From Paraburkholderia kururiensis (GTDB taxonomy: Bacteria; Pseudomonadota; Gammaproteobacteria; Burkholderiales; Burkholderiaceae): 64,000 nucleotides of DNA. The position numbers and the translations under genes were made by a program. The stretch lies in contig NZ_CP139965.1 of NCBI RefSeq assembly GCF_034424375.1, positions 1 through 64,000 of the forward strand, given 5' to 3'. The notes under the pieces were generated by a model, which was not told the DNA's origin, did no database searches, and worked only from the letters and a program-made list of their open reading frames with translations. Positions 33,765 to 43,080 of this stretch are shown here, piece by piece (positions within the stretch are counted from its first letter, which is position 1; every line of letters begins with the position of its first letter).

Positions 33765-34667
33765 TCATCCGGCAAACCGCGGCTCGGGCAATCCCCGCAC
33801 GCCTAAGCCTGTTACCGCGAATAGCCCGCCCTTGTCGCGCTCCTTCTGCGGAATGCCCCACATCGGACGGCCCATCGTCGTGACGTAGAGCGTGTCGAGA
33901 TTCGGGCCGCCGAACATCACGCTCGTCAGATTGCGCACAGGAAACGGCACGACGCGATCGAGCGTACCGTCCGGTGCGAATCGCACAATGCGGCCGCCGA
34001 ATACGAGTGCAGACCACACGTAGCCTTCCTCGTCCACGGTTGCGCCGTCGAAGGTACCCGCCATGTTGTGCGCCGACGCGAATAGCCGGCGGTTCGTCGC
34101 CGCGCCTGTTTCGATGTCGTAGTCGTACGCGTACATTTCCTTGCAGTACGTGTCCGTGAAATAGAGCGTGCGATTGTCGGGGCTCCAGCATGGACCGTTC
34201 GAGCAACTGATGCCGCTGTCGAGACGCGCGATCCTGCCGTCCACATCCAGCCGGTACAGCGCGCCGCTGCGTGTGGAGCGCTGGCCGCGGTCCGCGTCGT
34301 AGCGGTCGAAATCGTAGGACATGGTGCCCGCAATAAAGCGGCCTCGACGGTCCACCTTGCCATCGTTGAAGCGCATTTCGGGGTCGTCGGCCTCGGGGTC
34401 TGCGATGAACGCCACTGCCTGTGCGTCGAAGTCGTAGAAATGCAGGCCGTTTGCGAGCGCGACCACCGCACCGCCCTGCTCGCGCAGCGCCATCGAACCG
34501 ATATGGCGCGGCACGAAATAGCGTTTCACGTCGGCGCCGTCGGCACGGCAGCTGTATATCTCAGCGGCCGTGCTATCGATCCAGTAAAGCCGCTCTTCCT
34601 TCACGTCCCACAGCGGGCCTTCGCCCAGGTGGTTGTTGGCATCCACGAGCAAGCGTACTTCGGCCAT
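33765..34667 (-). CDS. SMP-30/gluconolactonase-type sugar lactonase
   Basis: 300 residues, six-bladed propeller family that hydrolyses aldonolactones to aldonic acids with a divalent metal. The metal ligands expected in the family are visible: Glu16 in HLGEGPLWD, Asn in SCSNGPCWSPD and Asp in FDGATVDEEGYVW. Additional family hallmarks are MRFNDGKVDRRGRF and NLTSVMFGGPNLDTLYVTT. It is the last gene of the long operon that starts at 43806, after the lambda-crystallin-type dehydrogenase (gap 27 nt). It probably opens the lactone made by the SDR of the same operon. Cytoplasmic, as no signal peptide is seen. Confidence 0.88.
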   Translation of the reverse strand: MAEVRLLVDANNHLGEGPLWDVKEERLYWIDSTAAEIYSCRADGADVKRYFVPRHIGSMALREQGGAVVALANGLHFYDFDAQAVAFIADPEADDPEMRFNDGKVDRRGRFIAGTMSYDFDRYDADRGQRSTRSGALYRLDVDGRIARLDSGISCSNGPCWSPDNRTLYFTDTYCKEMYAYDYDIETGAATNRRLFASAHNMAGTFDGATVDEEGYVWSALVFGGRIVRFAPDGTLDRVVPFPVRNLTSVMFGGPNLDTLYVTTMGRPMWGIPQKERDKGGLFAVTGLGVRGLPEPRFAG

Positions 34668-34694
34668 CGTCGTCTCCTTCCGTATCCGGATGAG

Positions 34695-35636
34695 TCAGTC
34701 CTCTTCTTTCAGCGCTCGTCGGTGCGCAAGCAGCGCCATCAAACGCCGATCGCGCCAGCGGCTGCGCGCTTCGATATCGTTGCGCGGCAGAACAGCGCGC
34801 CGTTCCGCGTCGAGTTTCTCCAGCGTGGCGGCGGACCATTCGAACGGCACACGCGTCGCCGCGATGCTGCGATACGTGCCGCCATATCGAGCGGCGTAAT
34901 CGGCCACGCCGCCTGGCGCATTCAGGTCGATGGTTTCGAACGGCCCCATGAAAGACCAGCGCATGGCCAGGCCGTCGCGCATCACGGTGTCCAGATCGGC
35001 CGCACCCGCGTAGCCCTGCTCGTAGAGGCTCAACGCTTCGTCCAGCACCGCACCTTGCAGGCGATTCAGCAGAAAGCCCGAGATTTCGCGATTGACGGTG
35101 ACGGGGCGCTGTCCTGCCTGCTCGTAAAGCATGCGCGCGCGTTCCAGTGTTGCCGGTGCGGTCCACGGCGCGCCGCACAGTTCGACGAGCGGTACGAGCG
35201 ACGGTGGATTCACGGGGTGCGCGACGAGGCATCGCGCACGCCCCTGCAGTCCTTCGGTGAAAGTGGACGCAGGCAGCCCCGACGTGGAACTCGCGAGCAA
35301 CGCATCGGGCTTCGCAAGCCGGTCGAGTTCCATGAACATGGCGTGCTTCACTTCCACGACTTCCGCGATGTTCTCTTGCACGAGGTCCGCCTGCGCCACC
35401 GTGTCGGCAAGCGTTGCGCACGCGCGGATGCGCGACACGATGGTCTCCACCGGCTCGTCGACAAGGTCGAACGATGCCAGGTCCTGCACGCTCTCGCGAA
35501 TCGCCGGAATGGCGCCCGTCAGCATTCCGGCGTCTGCATCGTAGATCCGCACCTCGAAACCGCTGCGCGCAAATACGATGGCCCACGCTCGCCCGATGCG
35601 CCCCGCACCGATCACCGCGATTGTTCTTGCTTGCAT
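34695..35636 (-). CDS. 3-hydroxyacyl-CoA-dehydrogenase-like / L-gulonate 3-dehydrogenase-like enzyme
   Basis: 313 residues. The NAD-binding start TIAVIGAGRIGRAWAIVF and the C-terminal domain core ARCLVAHPVNPPSLVPLVEL with EISGFLLNRLQGA place it in the lambda-crystallin branch, which oxidises hydroxy acids such as L-gulonate at C3; carnitine dehydrogenases are also relatives. The catalytic His lies in AHPVNP. In this operon a 3-keto acid product would suit the BKACE enzyme at 41291-42223. It is between the fused permease and the lactonase on the same strand. Exact substrate not determined. Confidence 0.82.
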   Translation of the reverse strand: MQARTIAVIGAGRIGRAWAIVFARSGFEVRIYDADAGMLTGAIPAIRESVQDLASFDLVDEPVETIVSRIRACATLADTVAQADLVQENIAEVVEVKHAMFMELDRLAKPDALLASSTSGLPASTFTEGLQGRARCLVAHPVNPPSLVPLVELCGAPWTAPATLERARMLYEQAGQRPVTVNREISGFLLNRLQGAVLDEALSLYEQGYAGAADLDTVMRDGLAMRWSFMGPFETIDLNAPGGVADYAARYGGTYRSIAATRVPFEWSAATLEKLDAERRAVLPRNDIEARSRWRDRRLMALLAHRRALKEED

Positions 35637-35666
35637 GCGTTTTGTCCTCGCTATGAGTGGCTACGT

Positions 35667-37766
35667 TCAGGCGCGTTTGTCGCGCAACGTAATGACGGCG
35701 GCCAGTACGACGACCCCGTTGATGATGTCCCGCACCGCGGGCGGCACGGTGGTGCCCGCGAGCAGCGTGCCGAGCGCCGTCAGCAGCAGCGCGCCGCCGA
35801 ATACGCCCAGATAGTGTCCACGTCCGCCTGTAATAAGCGCACCGCCCACCACCACAACGGCGATGGAAGGCAGCAGATACGGGTCGCCCATGCCGAGGAA
35901 CGCCTGCGAGCTGAAGCCCGCCAGCAGCAACCCGACAAGCGCGGAGCACAAGCCCGAGAGACAGTAGACCGCGATCAGCGTGGTGCCCACGCGCACACCG
36001 GAGAGCTTCGCTGCAATCGGCGAATTGCCCACCGCGTACACACGGCGCCCAAACGGCGTGCGATGCAGCAGGAGCAGGGCAACGACGAGAAACAGCGGCA
36101 CGCTCCACGCGGCAAGCGAAAGCGGACCTAGCCGGCCATTCGTGAATTCGCTGATCGCGGAAGGCGACCAGCCTTGCGGCGACCCGTTGCAGTAGATGAG
36201 CGTCAGCCCCTGCAACAGACCATTGGCCGCGAGCGTCACGACGATGGGCGGCAAGCCGAGCACCACCACGCCCACGCCGTTGAATACGCCCACGAGCACT
36301 CCCACGCAGAGCACGATCGGAATGGCCCAGACCGCGGCTTCGTTGAGGCCGTGCGTCAAGCCCGTCAACAACACGCCGGATAGCGTAATGAGCCACGGCA
36401 TGGAGAGATCGAGGCCGCCAGTGAGAATGACCGCGCCCTGGCCCAGCCCGAGAATCGCGAGAAAGAGCGTCAGCGTGAGCAGGCTGCTGTAGAAATTCGC
36501 GCTGACGAGCACACGCGGTCCATACACGAAACCTGTGATGACCACCACGGCGAAGAACAGCAGATACGCCGGCACGACGTACTTGACCCATTCGCGATTG
36601 CGCTCGATCCAGTCGGCAACGAACCGGCCCGTCAGTTCCGTGTTCTCGACCGGCCTAAAGTCGTTCACTTCGAACGACACACGTCGTGCATTCCTGTCGT
36701 TCCTCGCCCGCGTGCCGGTTCGCACCGCTTTGAGCCACTGCGCCGCATGACGTGCAAATTCGTGCGCCGCCGACTGCTTGCCGATGGACGAACCAAGCAC
36801 CGCGAGAATCAGGATCACCGCTTCGGCAATCGTCGTGAAGAACGCCGACACGTTGAGCACGAGCAGGATGTTCACGGTGATCATCAGCGTCATAGCGGCG
36901 AACACGGTGCCCACGCAGCCGCCGCGTCCACCGCCCAGCAGCGTGCCGCCCAGCACCACGGCCGTGAACATGGAGAGCAGCAGCGGACGGCCCACGAGCG
37001 GGTCCGCGGAGCCCGTCTGCGCCGACACATAGAGCCCGGCCGCGGCGTAGAACATGCCGGCGAGCGCGTAAGTCGCCATGCGATAGCGCGTGACCGGCAT
37101 GCCGTTCGCGTAGGCGCTGTCGGGGTCGCTGCCCAGCGCATAGATGCCCACGCCGAAGCGCGTGCTCTTGACGAAGGCCCACACGAGCAGCGCGACGATC
37201 AATACGCCGGCGGACATGGGCATCTTCTCGGGAATCAGATCCGCCGTCAGAACCGCACCGAACTGGTCGCCCACGCTGCCGCCCGGCTTGTTCTGGATGA
37301 GCAGCGTGAGGCCTTGCACCATGAACATCGTTGCGAGCGTGACGACGATGGACTGCAGCCGGAACCACGCAATCAGCGCACCGTTCATGAGCCCGATGCC
37401 GCCGCCAATGGCGAGAATCAGCGCCGCGCCGCCCCATTGCTCGACGGGCGAGCCCTGCACGAAGCGCACCGCGAGCACGTTGGCGAGCGACACCACAGCG
37501 GACGCCGACAGATCGAAACCGCCCGAGAGCACGACGATGGTCTGCCCGATGGCCGCGAGCGCCAGCGTGGCCGCACTCGAAATGACCGAGCCCACGTCAT
37601 AGAACCCGACCGGCGTGGCGGACAGCGCGACCCACGCCGCGAGCATCAACACGAGCGCACTGACGGCGATGATGAGCCCGCGATGATGATCGAGCCGCGC
37701 GCCCCATCCCACGCGCGCGCCGGGGCGGACGATCTCGCTGTCGGGCGACGCAATGGCAATTTTCAT
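35667..37766 (-). CDS. Fused double permease of ribose-type ABC transporter
   Basis: 699 residues carrying two complete BPD_transp_2 (RbsC-like) permeases in tandem. Half one (about 25-330) has IGQTIVVLSGGFDLSASAVV and VLGGTLLGGGRGGCVGTVFA; half two (about 400-699) has LGQGAVILTGGLDLSMPWLI and VVGGALITGGRGHYLGVFGG. A hydrophilic linker of about 65 residues (VRTGTRARNDRNARRV...) joins them. Most systems of this type use two copies of one permease or two separate proteins, so the fusion would form the whole channel from one chain. It lies 10 nt after the ATPase gene. Sugar uptake, inner membrane. Confidence 0.88.
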   Translation of the reverse strand: MKIAIASPDSEIVRPGARVGWGARLDHHRGLIIAVSALVLMLAAWVALSATPVGFYDVGSVISSAATLALAAIGQTIVVLSGGFDLSASAVVSLANVLAVRFVQGSPVEQWGGAALILAIGGGIGLMNGALIAWFRLQSIVVTLATMFMVQGLTLLIQNKPGGSVGDQFGAVLTADLIPEKMPMSAGVLIVALLVWAFVKSTRFGVGIYALGSDPDSAYANGMPVTRYRMATYALAGMFYAAAGLYVSAQTGSADPLVGRPLLLSMFTAVVLGGTLLGGGRGGCVGTVFAAMTLMITVNILLVLNVSAFFTTIAEAVILILAVLGSSIGKQSAAHEFARHAAQWLKAVRTGTRARNDRNARRVSFEVNDFRPVENTELTGRFVADWIERNREWVKYVVPAYLLFFAVVVITGFVYGPRVLVSANFYSSLLTLTLFLAILGLGQGAVILTGGLDLSMPWLITLSGVLLTGLTHGLNEAAVWAIPIVLCVGVLVGVFNGVGVVVLGLPPIVVTLAANGLLQGLTLIYCNGSPQGWSPSAISEFTNGRLGPLSLAAWSVPLFLVVALLLLHRTPFGRRVYAVGNSPIAAKLSGVRVGTTLIAVYCLSGLCSALVGLLLAGFSSQAFLGMGDPYLLPSIAVVVVGGALITGGRGHYLGVFGGALLLTALGTLLAGTTVPPAVRDIINGVVVLAAVITLRDKRA

Positions 37767-37776
37767 GAGCTACCTC

Positions 37777-39294
37777 TCAGCTGGAAAGCATCTTGCGCAT
37801 CACGTTCTCTTCGGTGAGCGCATCGCCCGACAACTCGCCGGCATTGCGACCGCGATACATCACCGAAACGCGGTCGCATACGTTGACGAGTTCGGGCACG
37901 TCGGTCGAATAGAACAGCACCGCGCCGCCCGCGGCTGCGAACGCGCGCATCAGCACGAAGATCTGGTGCTTGGTGCCCACGTCGATGCCGCGCGTGGGGT
38001 CGAACATCAGCCACACACGGCTTTGCGTGAGCAGCCATTTGGCCATCGCGATCTTCTGCTGATTGCCGCCCGAGAACGAGAGACACGGCTTGTAAAGCGC
38101 ACGCGGATTCACTTCCATCTGCGCAAGCGAGCGGCGGATCGCGGCCTGCTCGCGCTTGCGGTCGATCAGCCCGAAGCGCGAGTAGCGGCCAATCACCGGC
38201 AGCGATACGTTCTCGCCGCCCGGCAAGCGCAGAAAGAGCCCCTCGGTCTTGCGGTCCTCGGGCAGAAAGCTCGTGGAGACGCCGGCCTTCAGCGAATCCG
38301 CCGTGGAGGTCAACGTGACCGGCTTGCCGTCGATGCGAATCTCGCCGTCGTCGATATACGTCGCGCCGAACAGCGCTTCGAACAGCTCGCGCTGGCCCAT
38401 GCCCTGCAACGCGGCAATGCCATGCACCTCGCCGGGCACAAGTGAGAGATCGAAGTCTTCGACCACACCGTCCACGCGAATGCCGCGCGCTTCGATGGCG
38501 GGCACGCGCGCCGCGCCTTGCGCCTGCGCGGGCGTCGCAACCTTCGGCGGATACTTCGCTTCCATCGAACGGCCGATCACGAGGCGAATTACTTCGTCGT
38601 CCGATATGTCCGCCGTATCGAACGCGCCCACATCGCGCCCGTTGCGATACACCGTGAGGCTGTCGCAGAACTCTCGCACCTCCTGCATGCGGTGCGAGAT
38701 GAACACGAAGGTCACGCCGCGCATCTTCAGTTCTTCGATGCGTCTGGCAAGCCACCCCACGTCGCGGCCCGAGAGCGCCGAAGTGGGCTCGTCGAGCAGC
38801 AGCACCTGCGGTGCGCGCACCATCGCCTTCGCGATCTCGATCTTCTGCCGCACCGGCAACGAAAGGTCGCGAACGTAGGCGCCTGGCCGCACGTCGGAAA
38901 GTTCGAGGCGATCGAGCCATTCGGCCGCCTTGCGCTGCGCCTCGCGCTTTCTGATACGCCCAAGCAGGCCCGTGGGCTCATACGACATGAGCAGATTCTG
39001 CGCGACCGTGAGATCGCGCACGAGCGTCATTTCCTGAAACGCCGTCTGCACGCCGGCACGATGTGCGTCTTTCGGCCCGTGCAGCGCGACCTCGTTGCCC
39101 ATCACGCGGATGCTGCCCGCGTCGGGTTGCATGAGTCCCGAGAGCAGCTTGACGGTGGTGGACTTGCCCGCGCCGTTCTCGCCCAGCAGCGCATGCACCG
39201 CGCCGCGCTTCACTTGAAACGACGCGCCGTCCAGCGCGACCGTCGCGCCGAAGCGCTTGGTGACCTTCTCGATATCGATCGCAAGCGATGTCAT
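37777..39294 (-). CDS. Ribose-type sugar ABC transporter ATPase (double domain)
   Basis: 505 residues, with two ATPase domains as in RbsA/AraG/XylG. Domain 1 has Walker A in LLGENGAGKSTTVKLL and Walker B in VLLLDEPTSALSG; its signature is weak (DLSLPVRQKIEIA). Domain 2 has the signature LSFSGGNQQKIAMAKWL and FDPTRGIDVGTKH, with a degenerate Walker A, as is usual for this class. ATG 39294 is preceded by GAGGAGGTG. It powers the fused permease downstream and works with the binding protein at 39321-40448, 26 nt upstream. Confidence 0.92.
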   Translation of the reverse strand: MTSLAIDIEKVTKRFGATVALDGASFQVKRGAVHALLGENGAGKSTTVKLLSGLMQPDAGSIRVMGNEVALHGPKDAHRAGVQTAFQEMTLVRDLTVAQNLLMSYEPTGLLGRIRKREAQRKAAEWLDRLELSDVRPGAYVRDLSLPVRQKIEIAKAMVRAPQVLLLDEPTSALSGRDVGWLARRIEELKMRGVTFVFISHRMQEVREFCDSLTVYRNGRDVGAFDTADISDDEVIRLVIGRSMEAKYPPKVATPAQAQGAARVPAIEARGIRVDGVVEDFDLSLVPGEVHGIAALQGMGQRELFEALFGATYIDDGEIRIDGKPVTLTSTADSLKAGVSTSFLPEDRKTEGLFLRLPGGENVSLPVIGRYSRFGLIDRKREQAAIRRSLAQMEVNPRALYKPCLSFSGGNQQKIAMAKWLLTQSRVWLMFDPTRGIDVGTKHQIFVLMRAFAAAGGAVLFYSTDVPELVNVCDRVSVMYRGRNAGELSGDALTEENVMRKMLSS

Positions 39295-39320
39295 CGAATC
39301 ACCTCCTCGTTGTGCCGCAA

Positions 39321-40448
39321 TCAGTCCTGGTTGCCGGTCAGCGCCGCATTGAAGCCCACTTCCTTCGTGTCGTCGGAATAGATGTCCGCGAACCAGCCGG
39401 GCGGCACCTTGTCGGGCGGGAAGGCCGTGCAGCCGGCCTTCAGTTCGTCGATGCTGCCGGTCTTGCAGAGCTTCGATTCCGCGGTCTGCACGAGCGGCAG
39501 TTTCAGCGTCACGTGCGGCGGAAAATCTTTGCCTTCGAGTTTTTGCACGGCCAGCTTGAGCGCCATCGCGCCCGAATACGGCGGCGCCCCGTACGAGATG
39601 GAGCGATAGCCGATGGAGCGGTAAGCGCCCTCGCCTTTCACGGTGCCGGGCGGCAGCATCTGCACGCGATGCCCGTTCGACGATTCGCCGGCGCACGGCT
39701 TGATCCTGTCGTCGGGAATGCCCGCTTCCAGCTGCATCGACGCCGCCGTGAAGCAGCCCACCTGCATCCACAGACCGTCGATCTTGTCCCAGCTGTGGGT
39801 CGCGAGAATCTTCGAGAGTTCGGTCTTCGCGGTGGCCTGGCTCCACATGCCGGTGCCTTCCGCAATCACCTTGATGCCGGGGTATTTCGCGAACACGGCT
39901 TTGGCGGCTTCGGTACGCGCTCGGTCCACGGAGGTGCCCGGCACGCCTGTGATCATCACGACGTTGCCCTTGCCGTTGATCGTCTTTGCGAGCCATTCCG
40001 CGGTGACGGTGCCGGCCTGATGCTGATCGATGGTGACGTTGTGCGCGCAAGGCTCCGTGACTTCACCGTCGTAGGCGGCCACCACCACGCCCTTCGAGCA
40101 CGCGTTCTTGATGGCGCGATTGAGCGCCGTGGGCGAGATCGGATAGATGATGATGGCCTTCGCGCCCGCCTGCACCATCGAATTGATCTGCTGGATCTGC
40201 TTCTGCGCGTCCGTGCCCGCCACCTGCACTTCGAGATCCACCTTGTCCTTGAGCGCGGGCGTGTTGGCCATCGCCTTGACCATGTTCGCGGCCTCGGTCT
40301 GCCAGTCGTTGCCGACATAGCTCATCGACAGAAACACCTTGTATTTGCCCGCAGCCATGGCGGGGCCTGAAGCGGCGAGCGCCGCTGCGAATGCGAGGCC
40401 GAGCGCGACCCGGCCCGCATGACGGATGCTGCGCGTCAATGCTTTCAT
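39321..40448 (-). CDS. Periplasmic sugar-binding protein of ribose-type ABC transporter
   Basis: 375 residues with a signal peptide (VALGLAFAAALAASGPAMAA). The mature protein has the Peripla_BP_4 pattern: YKVFLSMSYVGNDWQTEAAN at the start, QIQQINSMVQAGAKAIIIYP, VVVAAYDGEV, and VVMITGVPGTSVDRARTEA. Four Cys (in NACSKG, EPCAHN, VGCFTA, KPCAGE) plus two near the end could form disulphides. GGAGGAAGAC precedes the ATG at 40448. The ligand is unknown; the adjoining lactonase, dehydrogenases and BKACE suggest a sugar or sugar acid. Confidence 0.9.
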   Translation of the reverse strand: MKALTRSIRHAGRVALGLAFAAALAASGPAMAAGKYKVFLSMSYVGNDWQTEAANMVKAMANTPALKDKVDLEVQVAGTDAQKQIQQINSMVQAGAKAIIIYPISPTALNRAIKNACSKGVVVAAYDGEVTEPCAHNVTIDQHQAGTVTAEWLAKTINGKGNVVMITGVPGTSVDRARTEAAKAVFAKYPGIKVIAEGTGMWSQATAKTELSKILATHSWDKIDGLWMQVGCFTAASMQLEAGIPDDRIKPCAGESSNGHRVQMLPPGTVKGEGAYRSIGYRSISYGAPPYSGAMALKLAVQKLEGKDFPPHVTLKLPLVQTAESKLCKTGSIDELKAGCTAFPPDKVPPGWFADIYSDDTKEVGFNAALTGNQD

Positions 40449-40489
40449 GTCTTCCTCCGATGCTTCCTTATTGATGTGTGACTGCGCTT

Positions 40490-41275
40490 TTACTTCGCGA
40501 CGTGCGGTAAGCGTGCATGCGCCGGCAATACGATTCCCGCGCTGCCGGGCACGACGTTGGGGTCGTGCCCGGGTATGACGAAGTCCGCGATCTGCCGGAT
40601 GCGCGCGAGCGCGTTCATCTCGGCAAGCGTTTCGTGCACGATGCCCACCGGCACGAGGTCGACGATGTTCTCCATGCAGTTCGCGCAATCGCCCGCAATC
40701 AGCACGACGCCGTCTTCCGTGTCGACCGCAACGGACTGATGGCCCGGCGTGTGTCCCGGCGTGGGCACCACGCGCACGCCGGGCACGATGTCGGTCACGC
40801 CGTTCACGAACTGCCAGCGGAAATACGCGAGCGGTTCGCGGCCGATCAGAAACTCCTGGTAGTACGTGGCCTGCGTGGGCAGCGGGTGGCAGGCGTAGTC
40901 CCACTCCTTTTCCTGCACCACGAAACGCGCATTGCGAAAAAGCGTGTTGCCGCCGGAGTGGTCGTAATGCAGATGCGTGTTGATGACGATATCGACTTCG
41001 TCCGCGCGCCAGCCGACGTATTCCTTCAATGCGCGTTCCAGCTTTTCCTCCGGCGCCTGGTCGCAGGGACACACGAAGTTCGAAACCCAGCCCGGGTCGT
41101 GAATGCCGGTATCCACCACGATCTTCTTCTGCGCGCCCACGATGGCCGTGGACCACACGGGCACTTTGATCTGCTGCCCGAAGTAACGGCCATAGACCTG
41201 CGACGAGCGGTCCACGGTGAGCCAGCCCGTGGGCATCGCGACTACTTTCAGTTTGCTGCGCCCACTGTCGTTCAC
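40490..41275 (-). CDS. Metallo-beta-lactamase-fold hydrolase (AHL-lactonase-like)
   Basis: 261 residues. The metal-binding motif INTHLHYDHSGGN (HxHxDH) and later His/Asp ligands in TPGHTPGHQS, VLIAGDCANC and FVIPGHDPNV are all present. The sequence is of the N-acyl-homoserine-lactonase-like subgroup. In this operon it more likely acts on a sugar lactone or a thioester intermediate than on a quorum signal. It starts 16 nt after the BKACE gene and precedes the binding-protein gene by 42 nt. Cytoplasmic. Confidence 0.82.
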   Translation of the reverse strand: MNDSGRSKLKVVAMPTGWLTVDRSSQVYGRYFGQQIKVPVWSTAIVGAQKKIVVDTGIHDPGWVSNFVCPCDQAPEEKLERALKEYVGWRADEVDIVINTHLHYDHSGGNTLFRNARFVVQEKEWDYACHPLPTQATYYQEFLIGREPLAYFRWQFVNGVTDIVPGVRVVPTPGHTPGHQSVAVDTEDGVVLIAGDCANCMENIVDLVPVGIVHETLAEMNALARIRQIADFVIPGHDPNVVPGSAGIVLPAHARLPHVAK

Positions 41276-41290
41276 GATGCCTCCCGCGTC

Positions 41291-42223
41291 TCAGAAGTTG
41301 GTTTGCGCTGCGCCCTTGAGTTGCAGCATCTCGCGCGCCTCGGCGGGTGTCGCGATGTCGAGCGAGAGCCCTTCGATCACCTGGCGGATCTTGCGGACCT
41401 GCGCGGCGCTCGATTCGGCCAGCTTGCCCGGCCCGATCCACAACGAGTCTTCCAGCCCGACGCGCACGTTCGATCCCTGCGCAACGCCAATCGAACCCAG
41501 CGGAATCTGGTTGCGGCCAGCGCCGAGAATGGACCACACGTAGTCGCTGCCGAACAGGCGGTCGGCCGTGCGCTTCATATGCGCGAGGTCTTCGGGATGC
41601 GGTCCGATGCCGCCCAGCAGACCGAACACGCTTTGCACGAAGAACGGCGGCTTCGCGAGCCCGCGATCGACGAAGTGCGCGAGGTTATAGAGATGCGAGA
41701 TGTCGTAGCACTCGTACTCGAATCGCGTGCCGTTCGCGCTGCACGAGGTGAGGATGTATTCGATGTCCGCGAACGTGTTCTTGAAGACGAGATCGCGGCT
41801 GTTTTCCAGATGCTTGCGCTCCCAGTCGTGCTTGAGGTCCTTGAAACGCTCCAGCATGGGATAGAGCCCGAAGTTCATCGACCCCATGTTGAGCGACGCC
41901 ACTTCCGGCTTGAAGTGATGCGCGGGCTTGAGGCGCTCGGCCACCGTCATATGCGGACTGCCGCCCGTCGTGATGTTGATCACGGCATCCGTTTCCGCCT
42001 TGATACGAGGGAGAAAAGCCTGGAACACGGCGGGGTCTTGCGTGGGATGACCGTCGTGCGGATCGCGCGCGTGCAGGTGCAGAATGGCCGCGCCTTCCCT
42101 GGCGGCGGCGAGTGCCGCGTCGCCGATCTGCTGCGGCGTGACGGGAAGATAAGGCGACATCGACGGCGTATGGATGGCGCCCGTCGGTGCGCACGTGATG
42201 ATGACCTTGCGTTTCGTTGCCAT
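41291..42223 (-). CDS. BKACE-family beta-keto acid cleavage enzyme (DUF849)
   Basis: 310 residues. BKACE enzymes use acetyl-CoA to cleave a beta-keto acid to acetoacetate and a new acyl-CoA, with Zn2+. Family features: KVIITCAPTGAIHTPSMSP at the N-terminus, the Zn-binding AAILHLHARDPHDGHPTQD, VINITTGGSPHMTVAERL, and GSNVRVGLEDSLWIG. The length is normal. The adjoining L-gulonate-3-dehydrogenase-like gene could create its 3-keto substrate, which would make this a sugar-acid route using a BKACE; this is inference. Confidence 0.87.
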   Translation of the reverse strand: MATKRKVIITCAPTGAIHTPSMSPYLPVTPQQIGDAALAAAREGAAILHLHARDPHDGHPTQDPAVFQAFLPRIKAETDAVINITTGGSPHMTVAERLKPAHHFKPEVASLNMGSMNFGLYPMLERFKDLKHDWERKHLENSRDLVFKNTFADIEYILTSCSANGTRFEYECYDISHLYNLAHFVDRGLAKPPFFVQSVFGLLGGIGPHPEDLAHMKRTADRLFGSDYVWSILGAGRNQIPLGSIGVAQGSNVRVGLEDSLWIGPGKLAESSAAQVRKIRQVIEGLSLDIATPAEAREMLQLKGAAQTNF

Positions 42224-42243
42224 GTGTTCTGTCCTCGCTGTTC

Positions 42244-43050
42244 TCAGAGCACTTCGACATTGCCGCAGACGGAGATGGCCTGCCCCGAGATGCCGCTGCC
42301 CGCCGGCGAACAGAGAAAGAGCGCGGTGGCGGCCACTTCCTCCGGCGTCGTCATACGGCGCAGCGAAATCTTCTCAAGGTATTGCTTCTCCATCTCTTCG
42401 TAAGACAGGTTCAATTGGGCCGCGCGTGCGGCGATCACGCGTTCGATGCGCGGGCCTTTCACGATGCCCGGCTGGATCGCATTGACGCGAATGTTCGACG
42501 GGCCGAGTTCGATGGCGAGACTCCTGGTGAGTCCGACCACCGCCCATTTGGTGGCCGAATACGGCGTGCGGAACGCGTAGCCGAGCCGCCCCGCCACCGA
42601 CGAAAGCGCGATGATCGTTCCGCCGTGTTGCGCGTAGCGCAGCAGCGGCACCGCGCGGCGCGCGAAATAGAACTGCGCGTTGAGATTGACGTCGACCGTG
42701 GTTTCCCACTCCTTCACGTCGAGTTCTTCGATGCCGCCTGTCGGGCCCGCAATGCCCGCGTTGTTCACGAGCACGTCGAGTCCGCCCAGTTCTTTCTGCA
42801 CGTCGGCGAACACGCGTTCAACGGCATCGCGATCGGATACGTCCGCGAGCGTTGCGCTGATCCGCGCGGACCCGGCGTTGGCCTGCGACTGCGCAAGCGC
42901 GTCGATGGCCTCGGCGCTCGCATCGCAGACGTGCACGCGCGCGCCCGTTTCGACGAAGGCCCGCGCGATCACGAGCCCGATGCCCGACGCGCCGCCCGTA
43001 ATGAGCACGCGCAAGCCCGCGTGCGGTTTCAGCATCTGCAGAACCGTCAT
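42244..43050 (-). CDS. SDR-family oxidoreductase
   Basis: 268 residues, classical short-chain dehydrogenase. NAD-binding TGGASGIGLVIARAF, NNAG motif in LVNNAGIAGPTGG, catalytic Ser in IALSSVAGRLGY and YSATK (Tyr and Lys), all in order. ATG 43050 follows GGAGAAGGGC. It is the first enzyme gene after the GntR regulator and probably performs the first oxidation of the imported sugar to its lactone, which the SMP-30 protein would open. Several other reactions are possible. Confidence 0.87.
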   Translation of the reverse strand: MTVLQMLKPHAGLRVLITGGASGIGLVIARAFVETGARVHVCDASAEAIDALAQSQANAGSARISATLADVSDRDAVERVFADVQKELGGLDVLVNNAGIAGPTGGIEELDVKEWETTVDVNLNAQFYFARRAVPLLRYAQHGGTIIALSSVAGRLGYAFRTPYSATKWAVVGLTRSLAIELGPSNIRVNAIQPGIVKGPRIERVIAARAAQLNLSYEEMEKQYLEKISLRRMTTPEEVAATALFLCSPAGSGISGQAISVCGNVEVL

Positions 43051-43080
43051 TGCCCTTCTCCGTTTTCTGGTGCGCAAGCT

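Noticed and set aside
40490..41275. Quorum-quenching AHL lactonase
   Set aside because: The fold matches, but the gene lies within a sugar-acid operon and no quorum-sensing gene is in the window; a catabolic substrate is more likely.
34440..42403. Long plus-strand frames (for example 34440-36131, 40517-42403) and minus-strand extensions such as 34573-36591 and 39321-41537
   Set aside because: Shadow or read-through frames over the sugar-acid operon; the real genes have normal starts with ribosome binding sites and recognised domains.
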